A stretch of DNA of 17,840 nt. Origin: Burkholderiales bacterium. Its GTDB lineage: Bacteria; Pseudomonadota; Gammaproteobacteria; Burkholderiales; SG8-39. The notes beneath the pieces were generated by a model that saw nothing but the letters and a program-made list of their open reading frames with translations, made no database searches and was not told where the DNA came from. Positions 1 through 6,315 of this stretch are shown piece after piece (positions within the stretch are counted from its first letter, which is position 1; every line of letters begins with the position of its first letter). The stretch spans positions 1-17,840 of the forward strand of contig JAQSVY010000012.1 of the NCBI GenBank assembly GCA_029266935.1. Reading direction: 5' to 3'. A program made the translations under genes and the position numbers.

Positions 1-227
1 GCCTTCGCGTCGAACACGAACCCCGCCGGCGTGCGCGCCGCCCAGAGGCGTGCCGTCTGCTCGCTCGGCAGCGCGTAGTAGGTGCTGTCGATCTCCACGA
101 GCGGGAACTGCTTCGCGTAGTAGCGCAGGCGCGCCTCGGCGCTCTTCGCCGAGCGCGGGTAGAAGCAGCCGGACTCGATCAGCGTCCTGTCGGTCCAGGA
201 GGCCGTGCCGACGAGGATGCGGCCCAT
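1..227 (-). CDS. DUF72 (YecE-like) family protein, N-terminal part
   Basis: Partial gene: the first 75 codons are present and the rest lies beyond the left edge. The reverse strand reads MGRILVGTASWTD, then GCFYPRSAKSAEARLRYYA, then EIDSTYYALPS and a Trp-rich stretch. This is the typical N-terminus of the DUF72/YecE family, a TIM-barrel-like protein of unknown biochemical role. The ATG at 227 starts three bases after the stop codon of the upstream hydrolase gene (232-966), so the two are probably co-transcribed. No signal peptide is seen, so a cytoplasmic protein is expected. Family assignment is by recognisable motifs only; no function is claimed. Confidence 0.85.
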   Translation of the reverse strand, partial: MGRILVGTASWTDRTLIESGCFYPRSAKSAEARLRYYAKQFPLVEIDSTYYALPSEQTARLWAARTPAGFVFDAK

Positions 228-231
228 GGCA

Positions 232-966
232 TCACCGCGCGGGCAGCGCCTCGATGAACTCGCGCAGCACGCGCGCGAGCGCCTCCTCCTTGCCATTGTA
301 GAAATGGTCGGCGCCGGGGATCACCGCCTGGCGCGAACCGGGGATCCGTTCCAGCGCTGCGCGCCGCGCCGGCGCCGAGGCCAGCACCGCCGCGTTGTCC
401 TTCTCCCCATAGACGTCGAGCACGGGCTGCCGCAGCGCCTCCGCATCGCCCAGATCGCCGCCCCGCCCCAAGCATATCCAGGCGGCGAAGCCCCCCGTCT
501 TCGCCGTCTCGAGAGCAAAGCGGCTCCCCAGGCTGTGCGAGGCGAGCACGATGCGCTCGTGCCCCTTGCCGCCCAGCCAGCCCGCCGCAGTTGCGATGCG
601 CGCGACCGCCTCGGGCACGAGCGGCTCGTACGCTTCGCCCGCGGCGTCCGCGGCAAGCACGGGCATCTGGATCGACAGCGTGGTGAACCCCATGTCGTTC
701 AGCGCCACACGCAGCATGCCGATCACGCCGTGGTCCGGGTGCACGCCGAGGCCGTGCACGAGCACGATGGCCGGCTTTCCTTTCGCGCCCTCGGCATGAA
801 GGCCGAGGAACTTGCGCCCCGTCGGGCCGGCGATCTGCACCGCGTCGCCGACGACGAGGTTGCCCAGCACCTCGGAGCGCCAGCGCGCCTCGCGCTCGTA
901 GTCCTGCGCCATCCCCGATGTGCCAAGGCAAAGCAGAACGAGCAAGAGGGGCCGCGCCATAGTCAT
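232..966 (-). CDS. Exported alpha/beta hydrolase (DUF3530-like)
   Basis: 244 residues. Residues 1-20 form a signal peptide with a Leu-rich core and likely cleavage after GMA, so the protein should be periplasmic or secreted. The alpha/beta-hydrolase elements follow in order: oxyanion strand LVHGLGV at about 69-75, nucleophile elbow SHSLGS with Ser145 (a variant of GxSxG in which the first Gly is Ser), acid Asp190 in YGEKD, and His221 in GADHFYNG. This layout resembles the DUF3530 group, whose substrate is unknown. The ATG at 966 has an in-frame alternative two codons later (960). The gene is divergent from the LysR gene with only 20 bases between starts, so both promoters must overlap the opposing 5' ends. 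It probably shares an operon with the DUF72 gene downstream. Confidence 0.8.
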   Translation of the reverse strand: MTMARPLLLVLLCLGTSGMAQDYEREARWRSEVLGNLVVGDAVQIAGPTGRKFLGLHAEGAKGKPAIVLVHGLGVHPDHGVIGMLRVALNDMGFTTLSIQMPVLAADAAGEAYEPLVPEAVARIATAAGWLGGKGHERIVLASHSLGSRFALETAKTGGFAAWICLGRGGDLGDAEALRQPVLDVYGEKDNAAVLASAPARRAALERIPGSRQAVIPGADHFYNGKEEALARVLREFIEALPAR

Positions 967-986
967 AAATGTAATATAGCGGCACG

Positions 987-1895
987 ATGGCAGATCGGCG
1001 CCTCCAGGTGTTCCACGCGGTCGCGAAGCACCTCTCGTTCACCAAGGCGGCGGAGGCGCTGTTCATGACGCAGCCGGCGGTCACCTTCCAGATCCGCCAG
1101 CTCGAAGAACACTTCAACACGCGCCTGTTCGACCGCGCCCACGGGCGCATCGCGCTTACGCCGGCCGGGCAGGTCGCCCTCGACTACGCGGAGCGCATCC
1201 TCGGACTGTCCTCAGAGCTCGATACGCGGCTGAAGGAGCTGAGCGGGCAGGTGGCCGGGCCCCTGCTCATCGGGGCGAGCACCACCATCGCGGAATTCCT
1301 GCTGCCGCAGGTGCTGGGCGAGTTCAAGGCGCGCTACCCGGCGGTCGTGCCGCGGCTCTTCGTCGCCAACTCCGAGGCGGTGCAGGGGCGCATCGCCGAG
1401 CGCTCGCTCGACCTGGGTTTCATCGAGGGCGACTCGCACCTGCCCTCGCTGGTGACCGACGTGTGCTGCGACGATGAGCTGCGGGTCGTCTGCGCACCCT
1501 CCCACCCGCTGGCAAAGCTGGAGAGCGTCGTCCCCAAGGCGCTCATGGAGCACGCCTACGTGAGCCGCGAGCCGGGATCGGGGACGCGCGAAGTCGTCGA
1601 CAACTACCTGCAGAAAGCCGGCGTGCAGCCCGATTCCCTGCAGGTGGTGATGGAGCTCGGCAGCCCCGAGGCGCTGAAAGGCCTGGTCGCCACCGGCCTG
1701 GGGTTCACGATCATGTCGCGTGCCATCGCCGCCCTGGAGGTCAAGCTCGGCCGCCTGGTGCAGATTCCGCTCGCCCCGCCGCTCATCCGGCACCTGTCGG
1801 TGGTGTACCCGAAGGAGCGGTTCCACTCCCGGCTGGTGAACGGGTTCGTGCAGTTCGCGAAGGAGCGGCTCGCCGCCATGCAGGCCGCTGCCTGA
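987..1895 (+). CDS. LysR-family transcriptional regulator (CysL/CbbR-like)
   Basis: 302 residues, the usual LTTR length. The N-terminal winged helix-turn-helix spans about residues 1-60 (SFTKAAEALFMTQPAVTFQI, then LEEHFNTRLFDR). The effector domain, about 90-297, starts at GPLLIGASTTIAEFLLP and contains VSREPGSGTREVV, a motif shared by CbbR and CysL-type regulators. The family binds DNA as tetramers and responds to small metabolites; the ligand here cannot be read from sequence. It sits divergent from the hydrolase operon and converges on the sulfur dioxygenase/sat pair, with the neighbouring stop codons four bases apart. Control of sulfur genes is plausible from location but not shown. The ATG at 987 has only a weak Shine-Dalgarno, but it matches the family N-terminus exactly. 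Confidence 0.92.
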   Translation: MADRRLQVFHAVAKHLSFTKAAEALFMTQPAVTFQIRQLEEHFNTRLFDRAHGRIALTPAGQVALDYAERILGLSSELDTRLKELSGQVAGPLLIGASTTIAEFLLPQVLGEFKARYPAVVPRLFVANSEAVQGRIAERSLDLGFIEGDSHLPSLVTDVCCDDELRVVCAPSHPLAKLESVVPKALMEHAYVSREPGSGTREVVDNYLQKAGVQPDSLQVVMELGSPEALKGLVATGLGFTIMSRAIAALEVKLGRLVQIPLAPPLIRHLSVVYPKERFHSRLVNGFVQFAKERLAAMQAAA

Positions 1896-1920
1896 GCGGT
1901 CAGCCCTGCGGGCTGGCCGC
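1896..1920. terminator. Hairpin at convergent gene junction, possible bidirectional terminator
   Basis: An 11-bp inverted repeat with a three-base loop: arms GCGGTCAGCCC and GGGCTGGCCGC around TGC, interrupted only by one G-U-type pair. It begins one base after the LysR stop and includes the last codons of the dioxygenase gene. Because the two genes converge here, it could end both transcripts. There is no T-tract on either side, so it is not a classical intrinsic terminator. Confidence 0.35.
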
Positions 1921-2649
1921 CATCGTTTCACAGTATTCCCTGAGGTCGTCGGCGATATGGGGCGGGCAGACGCCGCATTCCCGGTTCCCGGGCACGGCGT
2001 GGTCGATGAATTTCGGGTAGGGCAGCTTGAGCTCGCGCATGATCGCGACGAATTCCGCGAGGCTGCGATCGCCACCCAGGCGGGGGTTGCGACTGCGCTC
2101 CTGGGCGATCGTCGAAACGCGCCGTTGCTGGTAGTCGTGCGCGGGATAGACCAGCGTGTCTTCGGGGAGCGTGAACAGCCGCTCCCGCACGCTGCGGTAC
2201 AGCGTCGCCGCGTCGCCGTTCTGGAAATCGGTACGGCCGCAGCCATCGATGAGCAACGCATCACCGGTCAGGACCCGTCCGTCGACGAGGTACGAGAAGT
2301 GGTCGTCCGTATGCCCGGGAGTGAAGAGCGGCAAGAGCGCGATGCCACCGAGGCGCACTTCCCTTCCCTCCTCGATCCTCAGGTCTGCGCACCCTGCCCG
2401 CGAGGGCGCAGGGTAGGCGATGCGGCTGCCCGTCTCTCGCTTCAGCCGCAGCGCCGCGGTGATGTGATCGGCGTGGACGTGGGTCTCGACGGTGTACGCC
2501 AGCTTGAGCGACAGAGCGTTTAGGGCGGCGAGATCGCGCTCCCACGCAGGCATGACCGGGTCGATGAGCAGAGCCTGCCCGGTCTCCTCGCAGCCGAGGA
2601 GATAGGTGTAGGTGCTGGAGACCGGTTCGAAGAGTTGGCGGAAGATCAT
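1900..2649 (-). CDS. ETHE1-like sulfur (persulfide) dioxygenase, MBL fold
   Basis: 249 residues, the usual length for bacterial ETHE1/SDO proteins. These mononuclear-iron enzymes oxidise glutathione persulfide with O2 to sulfite and glutathione. The MBL metal motif THVHADHIT is at 56-64, His113 lies in TPGHTDDH, Asp130 in LTGDALLIDGCGRTDFQNGD, and His171 in YPAHDY. The GCGRTDFQ segment is characteristic of ETHE1 rather than glyoxalase II. The open frame extends upstream through sat, but homology begins at MIFRQLFEP, fixing the start at 2649. No signal peptide is seen, so it is cytoplasmic. It follows sat by 32 bases on the same strand. Sulfite made here could feed APS formation and sulfate release through Sat, although no APS reductase genes are in the window. 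Confidence 0.92.
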   Translation of the reverse strand: MIFRQLFEPVSSTYTYLLGCEETGQALLIDPVMPAWERDLAALNALSLKLAYTVETHVHADHITAALRLKRETGSRIAYPAPSRAGCADLRIEEGREVRLGGIALLPLFTPGHTDDHFSYLVDGRVLTGDALLIDGCGRTDFQNGDAATLYRSVRERLFTLPEDTLVYPAHDYQQRRVSTIAQERSRNPRLGGDRSLAEFVAIMRELKLPYPKFIDHAVPGNRECGVCPPHIADDLREYCETMAASPQG

Positions 2650-2681
2650 CCGGATTTGAAGCCCGGACGAGGCGCGAGTTC

Positions 2682-3830
2682 CTAAAGCCCGGCGTAGTAC
2701 GCGCGCAGGACCTCGAGGACTTCGGGCCGGCTGAACTCCGCCGGGACGGCGCTGCCCTCGGACAGCCACTTGCGCAGCTGCGTGCCCGACACCTGCAGCC
2801 TGTCGGCGTCGCCGTGCGGGCAGGTGCGCCCCGAGGCCATGCCGCCGCAGCGGTAGCACCAGAAGGTCACGTCCATCTTCAGCGGCCGGGTCTCGAGCGC
2901 GTCGCGCGGGATCTCGTCGAAGATGCCGTGCGCATCGAAGGGGCCGTAGTAGCTGCCGACGCCGGCGTGGTCGCGGCCCACGACCAGGTGCGAGCAGCCG
3001 TAGTTCTGGCGGAACAGCGCATGCAGCAGCGCCTCGCGCGGCCCCGCATAGCGCATGTCGAGCGGATAGCCGGCCTGCACCACCGTGCCCGCGCGGAAGT
3101 ACTTCTCGATCAGCACGCCGATGGCGCGCGTGCGCACCTCGGCCGGGATGTCGCCCGCCTTGAGGGCCCCCAGCAGCGAGTGCACGAGCACCCCGTCGCA
3201 GGTCTCGATGGCCACCTTGGCGAGGTACTCGTGCGAGCGGTGCATGGGATTGCGCGTCTGGAAGGCGGCGACACGCGACCAGCCCAGCCGTTCGAACTCG
3301 GTACGCGTCTCGGCCGGCGTCATGAACAGCTCGCCGTACTTCTCCCGGAAGCCGCCGTCGGAGAGCACCTTCACCGGCCCGGCGAGGTTCGCCGCCGGTT
3401 GCTGCATCACCATCTTCACGCCAGGATGCGCGGGGTCGGTGGTTTTGAAGACCGACGCGCACTCGTGCGCCTTGTCGATCGCGTACTTCTCCGTGACGCG
3501 CATGGTGGCGAGCAACTCGCCGTCGTCCGGGTCCGCGAGCGCGATCTCGCTGCCCACCGCGACGTCGGCGTCGGTCGACAGCGTGATCGGGATCGGCCAG
3601 AACACGCCCGCGGCGGTCCGGTACCCGTCGCAGACGCCCTGCCAGTCGGCGCGGGTCATGAACCCCTCGAGCGGCGTGAAGCCGCCGATGCCGAGCATGA
3701 CGAGGTCGCCTTTCTCGCGCGAGCTGACGCGGATCGAGGGCAGCGACGCGGCACGCTTGCGCTCGGCGGCCAGCGCCCCGCCCGAAAGCATGAGCGTCCG
3801 CCCGGCCCGGTTTCCTCTATAAAGCAACAT
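2682..3830 (-). CDS. sat: Sulfate adenylyltransferase (ATP sulfurylase)
   Basis: 382 residues. Sat interconverts ATP plus sulfate with APS plus pyrophosphate; in sulfur oxidisers it usually runs towards ATP and sulfate. Diagnostic motifs: [13 protein letters not shown] (about 46-58), [13 protein letters not shown] (nucleotide-binding QxRNPxHxxHE), [16 protein letters not shown], and near the C-terminus CYRCGG followed by CPHG (C-x2-C-x8-C-x-H), a likely zinc site found in homo-oligomeric Sat. No APS-kinase domain is attached. The N-terminus is short: the family's usual PHGG-containing leader of about 10-20 residues is absent, and recognisable alignment begins near SGGALAAE. The start is uncertain: ATG 3830 keeps TLML, while ATG 3791 would leave room for a promoter between this gene and the divergent DsrE gene 26 bases away. 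Probably co-transcribed with the dioxygenase. Confidence 0.93.
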   Translation of the reverse strand: MLLYRGNRAGRTLMLSGGALAAERKRAASLPSIRVSSREKGDLVMLGIGGFTPLEGFMTRADWQGVCDGYRTAAGVFWPIPITLSTDADVAVGSEIALADPDDGELLATMRVTEKYAIDKAHECASVFKTTDPAHPGVKMVMQQPAANLAGPVKVLSDGGFREKYGELFMTPAETRTEFERLGWSRVAAFQTRNPMHRSHEYLAKVAIETCDGVLVHSLLGALKAGDIPAEVRTRAIGVLIEKYFRAGTVVQAGYPLDMRYAGPREALLHALFRQNYGCSHLVVGRDHAGVGSYYGPFDAHGIFDEIPRDALETRPLKMDVTFWCYRCGGMASGRTCPHGDADRLQVSGTQLRKWLSEGSAVPAEFSRPEVLEVLRAYYAGL

Positions 3831-3856
3831 CGACTATACGATTCGGAGGGGGCGAA
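3811..3856. promoter_or_regulatory. Divergent control region between sat and the DsrE/sox genes
   Basis: Only 26 bases separate the longest sat start (3830) from the DsrE start (3857), in an AT-richer patch. On the plus strand TATAAA at 3818-3823 could be a -10 element, but no good -35 is visible; GGAGGGGG at 3845-3852 is a strong ribosome binding site for the DsrE gene. On the minus strand TATAGT (3838-3833) could be a -10 for sat, which would place the transcript start downstream of ATG 3830 and favour ATG 3791. These are sequence resemblances only. Confidence 0.3.
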
Positions 3857-4279
3857 ATGGAGCGCAGAAGATTCCTGGCGACGATCGGTGCCGTGCCCAT
3901 GCTCGCAGCGGGCTGCGCGCAGATGCAGGGGAAGCAGAAGCAGCAGGTCGTGCTGCAGATCAGCGACGACAACGTGAAGACCTGGCAGACGACCTTCAAT
4001 GTGGTCAACAACCTGGCCAACACCTATGGGAAGGGGAACGTGGAGATCGAGCTCGTCGCTTTCGGCGACGGCATCAACGCGCTCACCTTCGATTCCAAGG
4101 CGGCGAGCCGCATCCCCGGCGCCGTGGGACAAGGCGCCAAAATCATCGCCTGCGAGAACTCCATGACGCGATTCAAGCTCTCCAAGGGAGACATGGCGCC
4201 CGACCTCGTGTACGTTCGCGCCGGCGTGCAGCGCATCATCGAGCGCCAGCGCGAAGGCTGGACGGTGATCCGGCCCTGA
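3857..4279 (+). CDS. DsrE-family lipoprotein, exported
   Basis: 140 residues. The N-terminus MERRRFLATIGAVPMLAAGC combines a twin-arginine start (RRRF) with a lipobox (LAAGC) whose lipidated residue would be Cys20, so the protein should be anchored on the periplasmic side. The rest is a DsrE/DsrF-like fold: VVLQISDDN strand, a helix ending NVVNNLANTYGKG, the VEIELVAFGDGI strand, then KIIACENSMTRFKLSKGDM and the C-terminal VYVRAGVQRIIERQREGW followed by TVIRP. Cys99 in IIACENSM occupies the conserved position of the sulfur-carrying cysteine in DsrE-type sulfurtransferases. It has a strong ribosome binding site and starts the plus-strand run that leads into sox. A role in sulfane-sulfur handling with SoxYZ is inferred from family and context. 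Confidence 0.85.
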   Translation: MERRRFLATIGAVPMLAAGCAQMQGKQKQQVVLQISDDNVKTWQTTFNVVNNLANTYGKGNVEIELVAFGDGINALTFDSKAASRIPGAVGQGAKIIACENSMTRFKLSKGDMAPDLVYVRAGVQRIIERQREGWTVIRP

Positions 4280-4293
4280 CGGGCCGGCGGCAG

Positions 4294-4710
4294 ATGCGCA
4301 GGCTCCTGGCACTGGCTTGTTTCGCCCTTGCGCTGGCCGGCGAGGCCCACGGACAGGCGATTCGGGCCGTCTATCACTTCGCAGATGGCCTGGACCAGGC
4401 GTCGCGCGGCCTGCAGTACTTGCGCAACCACCTGGAGACCGATCCGGACGCCAAGATCGTCGCCGTGGCCCACGCCGCAGGGGTCGATTTCCTGATGAAG
4501 GGCGCGAAGACCGCGAAAGGCAACGAGTATCGGGGCGCAGTCGAGGACCTCGATCTGCAAGGCGTCGAGTTCAGAGTCTGCGAGATCACCCTGCGCGAGC
4601 GCGGCCTGCGGCGCGAGCAGTTTCTTCCCGAGGTGAAGTACGTGGCCTCGGGCGTCGCCGAGATCGCGCGGCTGCAATCGCGCGAGGGCTACGCGTACCT
4701 CAGGCCTTGA
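4294..4710 (+). CDS. DsrE-family protein with Sec signal peptide
   Basis: 138 residues. Residues 1-20 are a Sec-type signal peptide (MRRLLALACFALALAGEAHG) with cleavage near AHG-QA, so a soluble periplasmic protein is expected. The mature part follows the DsrE pattern: AVYHFADGLDQASRGLQYL, AKIVAVAHAAGVDFLMKG, FRVCEITLRERGL with Cys96 at the conserved sulfur-carrier position, and the C-terminal VKYVASGVAEIARLQ, then GYAYLRP. It starts 14 bases after the DsrE lipoprotein gene and precedes soxY by 97 bases. The two DsrE proteins are clearly related but divergent in sequence, which suggests an old duplication or a heteromeric pair. Cytoplasmic DsrE relatives pass sulfur atoms between protein cysteines; the partner here is unknown. 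Confidence 0.85.
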   Translation: MRRLLALACFALALAGEAHGQAIRAVYHFADGLDQASRGLQYLRNHLETDPDAKIVAVAHAAGVDFLMKGAKTAKGNEYRGAVEDLDLQGVEFRVCEITLRERGLRREQFLPEVKYVASGVAEIARLQSREGYAYLRP

Positions 4711-4807
4711 CCGCAGGCGGATAAGCCGATAAAGAGATTTAATATTCGTCGCGGATTTTCGCTGCGCGGGCATATTAATATTCCCACACGAACTGGAGGG
4801 AACAGGC
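4711..4807 (+). promoter_or_regulatory. Probable sox promoter region
   Basis: This 97-base gap is the largest within the plus-strand run and is much richer in A+T than its surroundings. It contains two AT blocks that could serve as -10 elements (TTTAATATT near 4738-4746 and ATATTAATATT near 4772-4782), and a TTGACC at 4707-4712 that overlaps the previous stop codon. No pairing of -35 and -10 is convincing. GGAGGGA at about 4796-4802 is a good ribosome binding site for soxY. Confidence 0.45.
4739..4783 (+). repeat. Pair of 9-base direct repeats TTAATATTC, possible operator
   Basis: TTAATATTC occurs at 4739-4747 and again at 4775-4783, start-to-start distance 36 bases, each containing the palindrome AATATT. 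Exact AT-rich 9-mers repeated within 45 bases are unexpected in DNA this GC-rich. The location just upstream of soxY fits an operator or regulator-binding site. No known consensus is claimed. Confidence 0.4.
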
Positions 4808-5177
4808 ATGATCGCTCAACGAAGAGGGCTGCTGAAGGCGGCCGGCGCGCTCGCGGTGCTCGCGGCGGGACTGCTCAGGCCCATCGCTGCGCTCGCCGCG
4901 ACCTGGAACAAGGACGCAGATCGCCGAGAACGGCGCCGTGGTGCCGATCGAGATCACGAGCAAGATCCCGGGCACGACGTCGATCGCGGTGCTGGTGGAC
5001 AAGAACCCGTATCCCCTGGTGGCGAAGTTCGACTTCATGGAGGGCGCGCTGCCCTTCGTCAAGATCAACGCCAAGATGGGCGAGACTTCCGACGTGCGCG
5101 TGGTTGCCACCGCGGGTGGCAAGCACTACCAGGCCACGAAGGAGATCAAGGTGACCATCGGCGGTTGCGGCGGATAA
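4808..5177 (+). pseudogene. soxY: soxY, disrupted by internal deletion and frameshift
   Basis: SoxY carries the sulfur substrate as a thioconjugate on the cysteine of its C-terminal GGCGG arm. Both ends are here but in different frames. Codons 1-37 from ATG 4808 give a Tat-type signal peptide (AQRRGLLKAAGAL) and the family's mature start ATWNKDA. From about 4917 the continuing SoxY sequence QIAENGAVVPIEITSKIPG is in another frame. It runs to KEIKVTIGGCGG and a TAA at 5175-5177, with the substrate-carrying Cys intact. Compared with usual SoxY proteins, about 30 residues (the F/L-KALG helix and the D-I-x-I-x-A-P strand) are missing at the junction near 4911-4918. The missing length must be 2 modulo 3. 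A GTG at 4938 could restart translation, but without a signal peptide. As given, no functional SoxY can be made. True deletion or assembly error cannot be separated from this sequence. Confidence 0.85.
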
Positions 5178-5190
5178 CGGAGGAACGGAC

Positions 5191-5487
5191 ATGGCAGGAC
5201 CGATGAAAATGCGCGCGACGCTGAACGGGGGCTTCACCGACGTGCGCGTGCTGATGACCCACCCCATGGCGACCGAGCAGCAGACCAAGGGCAAGCCGCA
5301 CTTCATCCAGAACCTCACGGTGAAGCTGAACGGCAAGATTGTGATCGAAGGCGAGATCAGCCAGGCGGTATCGCGCAACCCGGTGTTCAGCTTCCGCCTC
5401 AACGGCGGCGCGAAAGGCGACAAGATCGAGGTGAGCTGGCTCGACAACAAGGGCGACACCAACAAGACCGAAACCGCGGTCGCCTGA
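5191..5487 (+). CDS. soxZ: SoxZ, partner of the SoxY sulfur carrier
   Basis: 98 residues, typical for SoxZ, which forms the SoxYZ heterodimer in the periplasm. Recognisable segments: MKMRATLNGGFTDVRVLMTH, then PMATEQQTKGKPHFIQNLTV, a middle NGKIVIEGEISQAVSRNPVF, and the terminal FRLNGGAKGDKIEVSWLDN. It has no signal peptide, as expected for SoxZ, which is co-exported with the Tat-targeted SoxY. It starts 13 bases after the soxY stop with GGAGGA in the gap. SoxZ is intact with no sign of decay, which is odd if soxY were truly dead, because SoxZ has no known role without SoxY. Confidence 0.95.
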   Translation: MAGPMKMRATLNGGFTDVRVLMTHPMATEQQTKGKPHFIQNLTVKLNGKIVIEGEISQAVSRNPVFSFRLNGGAKGDKIEVSWLDNKGDTNKTETAVA

Positions 5488-5512
5488 CCGCCGCCCGCAA
5501 CGAAGGAGGAGG

Positions 5513-6304
5513 ATGATGCGCACAGTCATTGGTAGTGCGGCGCTCGCGCTGGCATTCGCGCCTGCGCTCGCGCAGCAGTCGCCGTACGCCGAGTACCAGC
5601 GCATGGCCAGGGAGAGCGCTCCGGTGGAGCTGTTCGAGCTGGCCGGCGAAGAGGCCTGGAAGAAGAAGCAGGGGCCGAAGAACGTATCGCTCGAGCAATG
5701 CGACCTCGGCCAGGGCCCGGGCGTGCTCAAGGGGGCCTACGCCTCGCTGCCGCGCTACTTCAAGGACACCGACCGGGTCATGGACCTCGAGACCCGGCTC
5801 CTGCACTGCATGATGACGCTGCAGGGCCGCAGCCGCGAGGAGGCGACCAAGCGCGTCTTCGGCAATGCCGACAATGCCTCCGAGATGGAAGTGCTGTCGG
5901 CCTACATCGCCGGCCATTCGCATGGCATGCCGATGCGGCCGGGCACCTCGCACGCGAAGGAAAAAGCCGCCTACCAACTCGGCCAGAAGCTTTTCTTCCA
6001 TCGCGCCGGCTCGTGGGACTTCTCCTGCGCATCCTGCCACGGCGAGGAAGACAAGCGCATCCGCATGTCCGGGCTGCCGGTGCTCTACAAGCCCCAGGTG
6101 GCTCGGCCGCTCATCGCCACGTGGCCGGCCTACCGGGTGTCCAACAGCCAGTTCAAGACGATGCAGTGGCGCATGAACGACTGCTACCGCCAGATGCGCA
6201 TGCCCGAGCCGATGTTCGGCTCGGAGGCGATGGTGTCCCTCGTCCACTTCCTGACCGTCACCGCGCAGGGCGAGCCCTACCGCGGGCCGGCGATCAAGCG
6301 CTGA
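5513..6304 (+). CDS. soxA: SoxA, c-type cytochrome subunit of SoxAX
   Basis: 263 residues. SoxAX joins thiosulfate to the SoxY cysteine in the periplasm. Signal peptide 1-20 ends in ALA-QQ. The single haem motif is CASCH at 172-176, and Cys224 in MNDCYRQMRMPEP is the conserved cysteine that ligates the catalytic haem and can carry a persulfide. The first haem site of dihaem SoxA is absent: Cys63 (EQCDLGQGPG) and Cys99 (LLHCMM) remain and may form a disulfide, so this is a monohaem type. AAGGAGGAGG lies immediately upstream; ATG 5513 and ATG 5516 are both possible and 5516 has the better spacing. The gene lies between soxZ and soxX, with 11 bases before soxX. Confidence 0.95.
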   Translation: MMRTVIGSAALALAFAPALAQQSPYAEYQRMARESAPVELFELAGEEAWKKKQGPKNVSLEQCDLGQGPGVLKGAYASLPRYFKDTDRVMDLETRLLHCMMTLQGRSREEATKRVFGNADNASEMEVLSAYIAGHSHGMPMRPGTSHAKEKAAYQLGQKLFFHRAGSWDFSCASCHGEEDKRIRMSGLPVLYKPQVARPLIATWPAYRVSNSQFKTMQWRMNDCYRQMRMPEPMFGSEAMVSLVHFLTVTAQGEPYRGPAIKR

Positions 6305-6315
6305 GGAGACCGAAA

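Noticed and set aside
2650..3462. Upstream extension of the dioxygenase frame through sat
   Set aside because: ETHE1 homology begins at 2649 and the extension is antisense-like low-complexity Arg/Ala sequence in a shifted frame of sat.
2814..3977. 387-codon open frame opposite sat and crossing the divergent junction
   Set aside because: No recognisable domain; sat on the other strand carries all the family motifs.
4707..4735. TTGACC at 4707 as the -35 of a sigma-70 promoter for soxY
   Set aside because: At 17-18 bases spacing the matching hexamer (TAAAGA or AAAGAG) is a poor -10, so the promoter was listed only as a region.
4938..5177. A 79-codon frame from GTG 4938 as a self-standing short SoxY
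   Set aside because: It lacks the signal peptide and the N-terminal strand of the fold, and the Tat signal sits just upstream in another frame, so it is better read as part of a broken soxY.
5698..6315. Open frame running through soxA into soxX in the same frame as soxX
   Set aside because: This part has no recognisable protein sequence and overlaps well-supported soxA; soxX starts cleanly with a signal peptide at 6316.
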